In this document: piece after piece, positions 7,928 through 15,900 of the stretch
Position numbering within the stretch: position 1 is the stretch's first letter
Layout of the letters: the number at the start of each line of letters is the position of its first letter
From: Leisingera aquaemixtae
GTDB taxonomy: Bacteria > Pseudomonadota > Alphaproteobacteria > Rhodobacterales > Rhodobacteraceae
Length of the DNA: 64,000 bases
Assembly: GCF_001458395.1 (NCBI RefSeq)
Contig: NZ_CYSR01000002.1
Location: 248,001-312,000, forward strand
Direction of reading: 5' to 3'
Program-made: the position numbers and the translations under genes
Notes under the pieces: generated by a model
What the model was told of the DNA's origin: nothing
What the model saw: only the letters and a program-made list of their open reading frames with translations
Database searches by the model: none

Positions 7928-9280
7928 TCAGGCGGCAATCAGCCCCTTGTCCTGCAGTTCTGCATAGGCGGTATCGACGGCGGCTTTCATCCGGGCCAGC
8001 ATGTCGTCCACTTCCGCCTTGGTGATGATCAGCGGCGGGCACAGCGCCAGCGCATTGCCGGCCACCGCCCGCAGGATCAGCCCGTTGTCCTGGCAGGCTT
8101 TCTGCGCAGCCGCACCCGCGGCACCCTTGTCAAAGCTCGCGCCGGTGGTCTTGTTCGACACCAGCTCCAGCGCCGCAATCAGCCCCTTGCCGCGCACCTC
8201 GCCCACCAGCGGGTGACCGGTGAAGATCTCGCGCAGCTGCGCCTGCATATAGGCGCCCACCTCGGCGGCATGCTCGAACAGGTTGTCGCGCTCGTAGATT
8301 TCCAGCGTCTTCAGCGCCGCCGCACAGGCCGCCGGGTGGCCGGAGTAGGTGTAGCCGTGGCCGAACACGCCAACCTCATTGGTCTGCGCGATCATCGCCT
8401 CATACATCCAGCCGGGAATGACCGAGGCCGAGATCGGGAAATAGGCCGAGCTCAGCTGCTTGGCAAAAGTCATCAGGTCCGGCTTGATGCCCATGGTGGT
8501 GCAGCCAAAGTCCGCACCGGTGCGCCCGAAGCCGCAGATCACCTCATCGGCCCAGACCAGGATGCCATGCTTGCGCAGCACTGCCTGCAGCTTCTCGTAA
8601 TAGCCCTCCGGCGGCACGATCACGCCGGAGGCTCCGGTGATCGGCTCCACGATCATCGCGGCGATGGTGTCGGGGTCTTCCGCCAGGATCTGCTCTTCCA
8701 GGTTATTGATGATCCGGTCGACAAACTGCTCCTCGGTCTCATTGCCCCGGCGGCCGGTGTAATAATGCGGCGCGTCCGAGCGCAGGATGTGCAGCGCCTC
8801 CAGCGGCGCATCGAAATGCGCCAGATTCGCGGGCAGGGAGGTCAACGAGCCGGCAGCAACGGTCACCCCGTGATAACCGCGCTCGCGGGTGATGATCTTG
8901 CGCTTCTCCGGCTTGCCGATGGCGTTGAAGTAGTAGCGCAGCATTTTGTAGTGGGTGTCATTGGCGTCCGAGCCGGAGTTGCCGAAGAAGATATAGGCAT
9001 CCTCCACCGGCACCATCGCCTTCAGTTTTTCGGCCAGTTCCATGATCGGCTTGTGCGTCTTGCCGCCAAAGGTGTGGGTGAACGGCAGCTTGTGCAGCTG
9101 CTCGGTGATCGCGTCCATCACCTCGGTATTGCTGTAGCCCAGCGAGGTGCACCACAGGCCGGCCAGGCCTTCGATGTATTTGTTGCCGTCCGTATCATAG
9201 ACATAAATGCCTTCGCCGCGGTCCAGGCAAAGCTGTTCGGTCGCGGTGAAATTGGTAGTGGGATAGATGACTGGGGCCAT
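7928..9280 (-). CDS. Class III PLP-dependent aminotransferase
   Basis: The 450-residue cytoplasmic enzyme is a fold-type I omega-aminotransferase. FFGNSGSDANDTHYKMLRYY is the PLP phosphate region, VWADEVICGFGRTG holds the Asp that contacts the pyridine N, and LMTFAKQLSSAYFPIS carries the Schiff-base Lys near residue 274. Relatives move amino groups from putrescine, beta-alanine, taurine or similar amines to pyruvate; the substrate cannot be fixed from sequence. The ATG at 9280 follows AGGAG by 8 bases; the frame running further upstream crosses two tRNA genes and is not coding. Two palindromes upstream suggest control by a repressor. Confidence 0.9.
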   Translation of the reverse strand: MAPVIYPTTNFTATEQLCLDRGEGIYVYDTDGNKYIEGLAGLWCTSLGYSNTEVMDAITEQLHKLPFTHTFGGKTHKPIMELAEKLKAMVPVEDAYIFFGNSGSDANDTHYKMLRYYFNAIGKPEKRKIITRERGYHGVTVAAGSLTSLPANLAHFDAPLEALHILRSDAPHYYTGRRGNETEEQFVDRIINNLEEQILAEDPDTIAAMIVEPITGASGVIVPPEGYYEKLQAVLRKHGILVWADEVICGFGRTGADFGCTTMGIKPDLMTFAKQLSSAYFPISASVIPGWMYEAMIAQTNEVGVFGHGYTYSGHPAACAAALKTLEIYERDNLFEHAAEVGAYMQAQLREIFTGHPLVGEVRGKGLIAALELVSNKTTGASFDKGAAGAAAQKACQDNGLILRAVAGNALALCPPLIITKAEVDDMLARMKAAVDTAYAELQDKGLIAA

Positions 9281-9333
9281 GTCCAAACTCCTGTAATGAG
9301 CTGCCGCACGGGCTGTTTGGCAGTAGCTTTGGC

Positions 9334-9372
9334 GCGTTTTGCAACGCACGTCAAAAGGAATTTGATCAAATT
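9334..9372. promoter_or_regulatory. Two palindromes upstream of the aminotransferase gene
   Basis: GCGTTTTGCAACGC (9334-9347) is a 5-bp inverted repeat around four bases, and AATTTGATCAAATT (9359-9372) is a perfect 14-bp palindrome. Both lie 54-92 bases before the aminotransferase start and flank TTGACG on the minus strand. They look like operators; the regulator is not in the immediate neighbourhood unless it is the Lrp-like protein. Confidence 0.4.
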
Positions 9373-9396
9373 TACAAAGCGGCGTGGAAAAAGCGA

Positions 9397-9424
9397 AAAG
9401 CCGCCCCGGAGGGCGGCTTTTTCG
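9397..9424 (-). terminator. Terminator of tRNA-Gly copy 1
   Basis: AAGCCGCCC / GGGCGGCTT forms the stem. Read on the minus strand it follows the tRNA and runs into TTTTCGCTTTTT. Confidence 0.85.
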
Positions 9425-9432
9425 GTTCCGGA

Positions 9433-9507
9433 TGGAGCGGGCGATGAGATTCGAACTCACGACCCTTACCTTGGCAAGGTAATGCTCTACCCCTGAGCTA
9501 CGCCCGC
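9433..9507 (-). tRNA. tRNA-Gly (GCC), copy 1
   Basis: The minus strand reads GCGGGCGTAGCTCAGGGG at the 5' end, a TTGCCAA anticodon loop (anticodon GCC), a GGTCGTGAGTTCGAATCTC T-arm region and CGCCCGCTCCA at the 3' end, so the CCA is encoded. The acceptor stem GCGGGCG/CGCCCGC pairs perfectly. Length with CCA is 75. Copies 2 and 3 carry the same gene sequence. Confidence 0.97.
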
Positions 9508-9614
9508 GCTGCCATCTGGTGAAGCGGTGAATAGGAAATCCGGCGGACGGCTGCAAGCGGAAAATGACAGGGCGGGGAAAGAAAATCCGGCCCGTGCCGC
9601 AGCCCGGAAACGCG

Positions 9615-9641
9615 AAGGGCCGCCCCGAAGGGCGGCCTTTT
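9615..9641 (-). terminator. Terminator of tRNA-Gly copy 2
   Basis: GGGCCGCCCC-gaa-GGGCGGCC forms the hairpin downstream of the tRNA on the minus strand. Its T-tract is weaker than that of copy 1. Confidence 0.7.
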
Positions 9642-9651
9642 CGGCTTCGAA

Positions 9652-9726
9652 TGGAGCGGGCGATGAGATTCGAACTCACGACCCTTACCTTGGCAAGGTA
9701 ATGCTCTACCCCTGAGCTACGCCCGC
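9652..9726 (-). tRNA. tRNA-Gly (GCC), copy 2
   Basis: It is identical to copy 1 over the 75 bases, including the GCC anticodon and encoded CCA. About 20-30 bases beyond the 5' end are also conserved with copies 1 and 3 (GCTGCCAT-x-x-GGTGA), so the duplication included the promoter side. This copy borders the restriction-modification cassette. Confidence 0.97.
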
Positions 9727-9816
9727 GCTGCCATTCGGTGAGGCGGTGTTTAGGGATTTCCAAAACGGGCCGCAAGAGGAAATTTGAAAAACCGCGCAAG
9801 TATCTGTGGATAAGCG

Positions 9817-10230
9817 TTATTCTCCGGTTCTGAGGAAATCCGCGAGGCGATTTTTCAGGGCTTCAAGGTCCTTGGTTTCGCATTCCCAGACTGTCAGCAC
9901 CTGCCAGCCTGCCGCCTGCAAAGCCGCCGCGTGCTCCGCGTCGCGTTCGGCATTGCGCAACAGTTTCGGCTCCCAGTAATCGCGGCGGGAGGCGGGAATG
10001 CGCCCGTCGCGGCAGTCATGCAGATGCCAGAAGCAGCCATGCACAAAGATCACCTTGCGGCGCGGCCCGAACACCAGGTCGGGCTTGCCGGGCAGGTCCT
10101 TGCGGTGCAGCCGGTAGCGGATCCCCATCCCGTGCACCATCCGCCGCACCAGCAGTTCCGGCTTGGTATGCTTGGTGCGGATCTTCGCCATATTGGCGCT
10201 GCGCCGTTCGGGTGTCAGCTTGTCGGCCAT
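9817..10230 (-). CDS. vsr: Very short patch repair endonuclease
   Basis: Vsr nicks 5' of the T in T:G mismatches made when 5-methylcytosine deaminates in a methylase target. The 137-residue protein has the family core: RSANMAKIRTKHTKPELLVRR, GKPDLVFGPRRKVIFVHGCFWHLHDC and RDYWEPKLLRN. Asp51, His64 and His69 fall at the positions of catalytic Asp51 and His69 of E. coli Vsr, and the FW intercalating pair is present. It overlaps the 3' end of the NaeI-like gene by 16 bases, so it is probably translated from the same message. Confidence 0.96.
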   Translation of the reverse strand: MADKLTPERRSANMAKIRTKHTKPELLVRRMVHGMGIRYRLHRKDLPGKPDLVFGPRRKVIFVHGCFWHLHDCRDGRIPASRRDYWEPKLLRNAERDAEHAAALQAAGWQVLTVWECETKDLEALKNRLADFLRTGE

Positions 10231-11117
10231 TTCACGGCATGTCCGGATTGTGCGGCCATGCGGGAATGATACTCGTTTTCGATCCGGCAGGAAATGAACT
10301 CGCCGCCGGCACAGGGCGGCAGATCCAGCGCCTTGATCAGCTGGCTGTCGTACTGGCCCGACAGCAGCAGGATGCCGTCCCGGGCCAGCAGGTCCCGCGT
10401 GCCGCGCCCCTTGTCCGAGCGGATCCGGCGCATGAAGTCCTTCTGCTGCGCCACCGCCTCCACCACATCGCGCGGAACCGGGCGGCGCTGGATCAGCCGG
10501 AACAGCTGCGCCATGCGCTCATTTCCGGTGTCGCCCGCAAAGATCTGCTGGACTGCCGCCTCATCCGCGGTGCGCCAGAAGTTGGCGGGGTAGGGTTGAT
10601 CCTTGAACAGCCACAGGATATGGCGGAAGCCCTCGGCAGAGATGCTGCGCTTGGCGTCCTTATTCTGGCCGTGAGTCAGGTATGCGGGCCGGGCGACGAT
10701 CAGGCCCAGGTAACAGCGCGCCCGCACCTCATCGGCGGCGACCAGCAGGCAGGTGCAATCAATTGCCTCGGTCGGGATCATCCAGTTGCCGCCCATCGTG
10801 TGCTTGATGTCGACATCCTGGCCCAGGATCTCGGTATCCAGCCGCCCCTTGCGCAAGCGCAAGAGCGCCCTCAGTTCGATCTCCACCCGGGTGCCGATAT
10901 AGGTCTTCTCGGTTTTCTCCAGCTCTTCATACGCGCGCCGTCCGGTCTTGGGCGTCATGATCACATCGTCAATGCACTGGCGCAGCCTCTGCGGCACGTC
11001 ATGTTCCAGCGCCAGCGCGCCGCCGGCACGGGTCGTGATCTCCTCTGCCAGCGGGGAGAGGGTGCCGAAATCCGGATGGCCGGGACACACAAGGCTGTCG
11101 GGAAGTTTCAGTTTCAT
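10215..11117 (-). CDS. NaeI-type type II restriction endonuclease
   Basis: The 300-residue protein resembles NaeI, the type IIE endonuclease for GCCGGC. The segment TYIGTRVEIELRALLRL, then LDTEILGQDVDIKHT and GNWMIPTEA, provides an Endo-domain active site: Asp94, Asp103 and Lys105 have the same 9- and 2-residue spacing as NaeI Asp86/Asp95/Lys97, with a Glu (79 or 81) in place of Glu70. The C-terminal half would be the second DNA-binding (Topo) domain. The start is ATG at 11117 after a GGTGG; a GTG at 11129 is also in frame. It lies between the C5 methyltransferase and vsr. Specificity is inferred from homology. Confidence 0.85.
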   Translation of the reverse strand: MKLKLPDSLVCPGHPDFGTLSPLAEEITTRAGGALALEHDVPQRLRQCIDDVIMTPKTGRRAYEELEKTEKTYIGTRVEIELRALLRLRKGRLDTEILGQDVDIKHTMGGNWMIPTEAIDCTCLLVAADEVRARCYLGLIVARPAYLTHGQNKDAKRSISAEGFRHILWLFKDQPYPANFWRTADEAAVQQIFAGDTGNERMAQLFRLIQRRPVPRDVVEAVAQQKDFMRRIRSDKGRGTRDLLARDGILLLSGQYDSQLIKALDLPPCAGGEFISCRIENEYHSRMAAQSGHAVKWPTS

Positions 11118-11130
11118 ATCGTGTTCCACC

Positions 11131-11184
11131 CGGCGGTACGCCGGGCAGCGCCCGGCCCGCCCCCCACGGGGCGGGCGCTGCCCT
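11131..11184. repeat. REP-like palindromic element, copy A
   Basis: CGGCGGTACGCCGGGCAGCG, CCCGGCCCGCC and CCCACGGGGCGGGCGCTGCCC form nested inverted repeats with the outer stem GGGCAGCGC/GCGCTGCCC. It matches copy B at about 33796-33880. It fills the gap between the methyltransferase and endonuclease genes and could cap the methylase transcript. Confidence 0.65.
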
Positions 11185-11209
11185 CAGGTCTATAATCGCT
11201 TTGGTGCCT

Positions 11210-12169
11210 TCACGCCCGCACGGCATGAAGCTTCGGCTTGGCAATTGCCGCCCTCAGCTCCCGCGCCACCGCCTCGGCCACCGGCGGCGGGAAGGCATTG
11301 CCGACCTGGCGGTAGGCGTTGGTCTTGGCGCCGGTGAAATGCCAGGCATCCGGGAACCCCTGAATGCGCGCCACCATCCGCACCGTCAGGCGCGGCATGT
11401 CGTTGTGGAACGGGTCCGGCGCCTCATTGGCGATGGTACGCCCCTCAACCCCCAGCGCCGCCCAGGCGCGCCGCGCGCGGGTCGGACCCAAATCGGGACC
11501 GCCGTGTTTCTTGGAGCCGCCCACAATCGTTGGCGCAATCTCATCGGCCTTGGCGGCCCAGTCTTCTGCCCCGCGCCAGCCGCGTTCCTTCATCAGGTCG
11601 ATCAGGGTCGCGCCCACGGTCGGCGGATTGTGCGGCAGCGGCTCGGGCCAGTTGAACTGGCCGGAAAACTCCTTGCGCAGCGCAACAATCGCCACCCGCG
11701 GCCGCAGCTGCGGCACCCCGAAATCGGAGGCATTCAGCAGCCGCCAGTCGGTCTCATACCCCAGCTTCGACAGCTGCTTCTTCAGCTTCTCGCGGTAGTC
11801 ATGGAACACCGCATCCAGAAAGCCGCGCACGTTCTCGATCATCACGGCGCGGGGGCGGGTCGCGTCGACGATCTCGATCGCATCGTCGAACAGGTTGCGC
11901 TCGTCCTTCTCGCCCAGCTGTTTGCCCGCCACCGAAAACGGCGGGCAGGGCAGGCCGCCTGCCAAGAGGTCGATGCCCTTGTAGTCGCCCGCAACCTCCT
12001 TGAACTTGCGCACGTCCTCTTCCAGCACGTTCCACGCCGGGCGGTTGTGGCGCAGGGTGGCGCAGCAATGCTTGTCGATCTCAACCAGCGCGGTGTGATC
12101 AAAGCCCGCCGCCTCGAGACCGAGGGCCTGGCCGCCCGCACCTGCGCATAGTTCTACCGATGTTAGCAT
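11210..12169 (-). CDS. DNA (cytosine-5-)-methyltransferase, probably GCCGGC-specific
   Basis: The 319-residue enzyme has the ordered C5-methyltransferase motifs: motif I LCAGAGGQALGLEAAGF (AdoMet), motif IV GGLPCPPFSVAGKQ with catalytic Cys75, motif VI MIENVRGF, motif VIII PQLRPRVAIVAL and motifs IX-X RMVARIQGFPD...AYRQVGNAFPPPVAEAV. The target-recognition region (about 190-260) is short. Specificity for GCCGGC is inferred from the adjacent NaeI-like endonuclease, and the Vsr gene confirms m5C chemistry. The ATG at 12169 begins MLTSVELC; the longer frame to 12244 would cross the promoter. It is first in the cassette and likely regulated through the operator-rich promoter at 12192-12232. Confidence 0.95.
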   Translation of the reverse strand: MLTSVELCAGAGGQALGLEAAGFDHTALVEIDKHCCATLRHNRPAWNVLEEDVRKFKEVAGDYKGIDLLAGGLPCPPFSVAGKQLGEKDERNLFDDAIEIVDATRPRAVMIENVRGFLDAVFHDYREKLKKQLSKLGYETDWRLLNASDFGVPQLRPRVAIVALRKEFSGQFNWPEPLPHNPPTVGATLIDLMKERGWRGAEDWAAKADEIAPTIVGGSKKHGGPDLGPTRARRAWAALGVEGRTIANEAPDPFHNDMPRLTVRMVARIQGFPDAWHFTGAKTNAYRQVGNAFPPPVAEAVARELRAAIAKPKLHAVRA

Positions 12170-12191
12170 TCTGCTCTGCCCGCCCGTTTCT

Positions 12192-12206
12192 GTTCTTGCT
12201 CTGTTC
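12192..12206. promoter_or_regulatory. LexA-type SOS box at the methyltransferase promoter
   Basis: GTTC-ttgctct-GTTC matches the alphaproteobacterial LexA consensus GTTC-N7-GTTC exactly. It is centred about 30 bases before the methyltransferase ATG and overlaps the predicted -10 region. It resembles the box before uvrD (GAACagagtgtGAAC versus GAACagagcaaGAAC on the minus strand). Confidence 0.55.
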
Positions 12207-12232
12207 CTATGCGGAATCGTGATTCCGCACAA
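12204..12232 (-). promoter_or_regulatory. Predicted promoter of the R-M cassette with a palindromic operator in the spacer
   Basis: On the minus strand TTGTGC (12227-12232) and TAGGAA (12204-12209) are 17 bases apart. The perfect palindrome TGCGGAATC-N2-GATTCCGCA (12210-12229) fills the spacer, and a related half site TGCGGAAATC lies at 12257-12266. The layout is that of a repressor or controller-protein operator, but no controller gene is in the cassette. Confidence 0.55.
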
Positions 12233-12276
12233 GGTTTTCTGCACCCGGGCAGACTATGCGGAAATCCTCAAAAGCG

Positions 12277-12301
12277 AAAGGCCGCCCCGGAGGGCGGCCT
12301 G
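12277..12301 (-). terminator. Terminator of tRNA-Gly copy 3
   Basis: GGCCGCCC / GGGCGGCC stem, followed on the minus strand by TTTCGCTTTT. Confidence 0.75.
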
Positions 12302-12313
12302 TCCGTTTCCCGA

Positions 12314-12388
12314 TGGAGCGGGCGATGAGATTCGAACTCACGACCCTTACCTTGGCAAGGTAATGCTCTACCCCTGAGCTACGCCCGC
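12314..12388 (-). tRNA. tRNA-Gly (GCC), copy 3
   Basis: The 75-base sequence is identical to copies 1 and 2, again with encoded CCA. It lies on the other side of the restriction-modification cassette, so the cassette is bracketed by two identical tRNA genes in direct orientation 2.66 kb apart. Confidence 0.97.
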
Positions 12389-12546
12389 GCTGCCATCCGG
12401 TGAGCGGTGAAATAGGGGCTCTCCCTGCCGGCTGCAAGAGGAAAATCGGTGCAAGGCGAAAAAAATCCGCCCCGGAAGCGACGGAAGGGCGGGCGATGCG
12501 CGTGCCACTTTTCAAACATCCGGCTTTTTCAGGGGAGGTTGAGGCC

Positions 12547-12738
12547 ATGAATTGGAAAGACTGCCTGCGGATCGCCTGCCTGAGCGCGGCGATTGCGATG
12601 GGGCTGCTGGTGCATGGCGCGCAGCATACCGCTGCGCCGCAGACAGACAGCTGGTCCGGGCAGATCAAAGGGCTGACGCCGGTGCCGGTCGAGACTGTGA
12701 CCCTGGCGCACCCGCCGGATCAGAGCGCCCGGTCTTAA
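12547..12738 (+). CDS. Small single-span protein, hypothetical
   Basis: The 63-residue frame starts at ATG 12547 with GGGGAGG about 10 bases upstream. It has a hydrophobic N-terminus (CLRIACLSAAIAMGLLVHG), which may be a signal anchor, and a short Pro/Thr-rich tail (GLTPVPVETVTLAHPPDQSARS). No family is recognised. The frame stays open upstream to 12400, across sequence beside the tRNA. It is followed directly by the array of four hairpins. Confidence 0.45.
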   Translation: MNWKDCLRIACLSAAIAMGLLVHGAQHTAAPQTDSWSGQIKGLTPVPVETVTLAHPPDQSARS

Positions 12739-12744
12739 GGCAAA

Positions 12745-12859
12745 CCGTTTCCCGGCGCGGGAAACGGCCAAAAATCCTGCGAGGATTTTTGGTGCCAAGC
12801 ATCAGCGCAGCCCCCGTTTTCCGCGCCGGAAAACGGGCCGGAATTCTCGTAGAATTCCG
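12745..12859. repeat. Array of four perfect hairpins with three-base loops
   Basis: Stems and loops are: CCGTTTCCCG (12745-12754) loop gcg, complement 12758-12767; CCAAAAATCCT (12768-12778) loop gcg, 12782-12792; CCCGTTTTCCG (12813-12823) loop cgc, 12827-12837; and CGGAATTCT (12839-12847) loop cgt, 12851-12859. All stems are perfect and unrelated in sequence. No coding content is seen. Confidence 0.85.
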
Positions 12860-12889
12860 CCTTCCCCGCGCCCCGACCTTGCGAAACTG

Positions 12890-12927
12890 AAAAGGGCGCC
12901 CCGCCACCCGGCAGGACGCCCCTTTCC
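12890..12927 (-). terminator. Terminator of pyc
   Basis: Read on the minus strand, AAAGGGGCGTCC and GGGGCGCCCTTT form an imperfect stem with a T run, 20 bases after the pyc stop. Confidence 0.6.
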
Positions 12928-12946
12928 TTGAAATCAGCCCTGAGGC

Positions 12947-15900
12947 TTATTCCAGCTCGATCAGCAGATCCTTGGCGTCGATCTGGCCGCCGGCCTGAAC
13001 ATGCACCGCCTTCACCACCGCGTCGCGCTCGGCGTGAATGCCGGTCTCCATCTTCATCGCTTCGATGGTCAGCAGCATATCGCCCTCGTGCACCTGCTGG
13101 CCCACCTGCACCGCGACAGAGGCGACAACACCCGGCATCGGCGCGCCGACGTGGTTCGGGTTGCCGGCCTGTGCCTTCGGACGCGCTTCGGTCGAGGCCT
13201 TGACCAGGCGGTTCGGCACCCGGATCACGCGGGGCTGGCCGTTGAGTTCAAAGAAGACCTTCACCTCGCCCTTCTCGTCGGTCTCGGAGATTGCCTGCAG
13301 GCGGATCTCCAGCGTCTTGCCCGGGTCGATCTCGGCAGTGATCTCTTCACCCGGCTCCATGCCATAGAAGAAGGTGCGGGTCGGCAGGGTGCGCACCGGG
13401 CCGTACTGGCGGTGGCGGCCCATGTAGTCCAGGAACACCTTGGGATACATCAGGTAGCCGTTCAGGTCCTCGTCATCGACACTGAAACCTTCCAGCTCCT
13501 TCGACAGTTCGGCACGAACCGCTTCCAGATCCACCGGCTCCAGATGCGCGCCCGGGCGTTCGGTGTTCGGCGCTTCGCCTTTCAGCACCTTGCTGACGAT
13601 GCCTTCCGGGAAGCCGCCCGGAGGCTGGCCCAGGTTGCCGCGCATCATGTCGATAACCGAGTCGGGGAAGGCCACGTCGGTTTTCGGGTCCTCGACCTGT
13701 GTGCGGGTCAGGCCCTGGCTCACCATCATCAGCGCCATATCGCCAACCACCTTGGACGACGGCGTCACCTTCACGATATCGCCGAACATCTGGTTCACGT
13801 CCGCATAGGTCTGCGCCACATCGGCCCATTTCTCTTCCAGCCCCAGGGAGCGCGCCTGCGCCTTCAGGTTGGTGAACTGGCCGCCCGGCATCTCGTGCAG
13901 GTAGACTTCCGAGGCGGGGGCCTGCAGGCCGCTCTCAAACGCCGCATACTGCGCCCGCACCTGCTCCCAGTAGCCGGAGATCTCGCGCACCTTGGCGATG
14001 TCGATGCCGGTGTCGCGGTCGGTGTTGCGCAGCGCCTCGACGATGGAGCCCAGGCAGGGCTGCGAGGTGCCGCCGGAGAAGGCGTCCATGGCCGCATCCA
14101 CCGCATCCACACCGGCATCCGCCGCCGCCAGGATGGTGGCCCCGGCCACGCCGGAGGTGTCATGGGTGTGGAAGTGGACCGGCAGGCCGACCTCTTCCTT
14201 CAGCGCCTTGACCAGCTGGCGGGCGGCGGCGGGCTTCAACAGGCCTGCCATGTCCTTCAGGCCCAGGATGTGGGCGCCGGCCGCTTCCAGCTCCTTCGCC
14301 ATGCCGACGTAATACTTGAGGTCGTACTTGGCGCGGTTCGGGTCCAGGATATCGCCGGTATAGCAGATGGTGCCTTCGCAGACCTTGCCGCTCTCGACCA
14401 CCGCATCCATGGCGACGCGCATGTTCTCGACCCAGTTCAGCGAGTCGAAGACACGGAACACGTCGACGCCGGTCTTCGCCGCCTGGCGCACGAACTCCTG
14501 CACCACGTTGTCCGGATAGTTGGTGTAGCCGACGCCGTTGGAGGCGCGCAGCAGCATCTGGGTCATCAGGTTCGGCATCCGTTCGCGCAGGTCGCGCAGG
14601 CGCTGCCAGGGGCATTCCTGCAGGAAGCGGTAGGCCACGTCAAAGGTCGCACCGCCCCAGCACTCGACAGAGAACAGCTGGCTCAGGTTCTGGGCATAGG
14701 CCGGTGCCACCTTGATCATGTCGATCGAGCGCATCCGGGTCGCCAGCAGCGACTGGTGGCCGTCGCGCATGGTGGTGTCGGTCAGGAGCAGCTGCGGCTG
14801 CGCCTTCATCCAGTCGGCCACCGCCTGCGCGCCCTTTTCCTCCAGCAGGTTGCGGGTGCCCTTGGGCAGGCCGCCCGGCTCGACCCGCGGCGCGCGCGGC
14901 TCTTTCAGGTCGGCGGCGGGGGCCGGACGGCCTTCGGTCTCCGGATGGCCATTCACGGTGATGTCCGCGATATAGGTCAGCACCTTGGTGCCGCGGTCGC
15001 GGCGTTTCTTGAACTGGAACAGCTCCGGCGTCTCGTCGATGAATTTAGTGGTGTATTGATTCGACAGGAAGGTCGGGTGTTTCAGCAGGTTCTCGACAAA
15101 GGCGATGTTGGTGCTGACGCCGCGCACCCGGAACTCGCGCAGGGCGCGGTCCATGCGGGCAATCGCCTTCTCGGGCGTCGGCGCCCAGGCAGTCACCTTG
15201 GTCAAGAGCGAGTCGTAATAGCGGGTGATCACGCCGCCCGCGTATGCGGTGCCGCCGTCCAGGCGGATGCCCATGCCGGTGGCGGAGCGGTAGGCGGTGA
15301 TGCGGCCGTAGTCCGGGATGAAGTTGTTCAGCGGATCCTCGGTGGTCACCCGGGTCTGCAGCGCGTGGCCATTGAGGCGGATATCGTCCTGCGACGCCTT
15401 GCCGGTGGCTTCCGCAATGCTCTTGCCCTCAGCGATCAGGATCTGCGCTTGCACGATGTCGATGCCGGTGACCTCTTCGGTCACGGTATGCTCCACCTGC
15501 ACCCGCGGGTTCACTTCGATGAAGTAGAACTTGCCGTCGTTCATATCCATCAGGAATTCGACGGTGCCCGCGCATTCATAGTTCACATGTTGGCAGATCC
15601 TGCGGCCCAGGTCGCAGATCTCGGCGCGCTGCTCTTCGGTCAAATAGGGGGCAGGCGCGCGCTCGACCACTTTCTGGTTGCGGCGCTGGACCGAGCAGTC
15701 GCGCTCGTAAAGGTGATAGATGTTGCCGTCCTTGTCGCCCAGGATCTGCACCTCGACGTGGCGGGCGCGGGTGATCATCTTTTCCAGATACCCTTCACCG
15801 TTGCCAAAGGCGGCTTCCGCCTCGCGGCGGCCTTCCAGCACCTTTTCTTCCAGTTCCTTCTCGGCGTGGATCGGGCGCATGCCGCGGCCGCCGCCGCCCC

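Noticed and set aside
9652-12388. Integrative element with tRNA attachment site
   Set aside because: No integrase or recombinase gene and no partial tRNA 3' end; both flanking tRNAs are complete.
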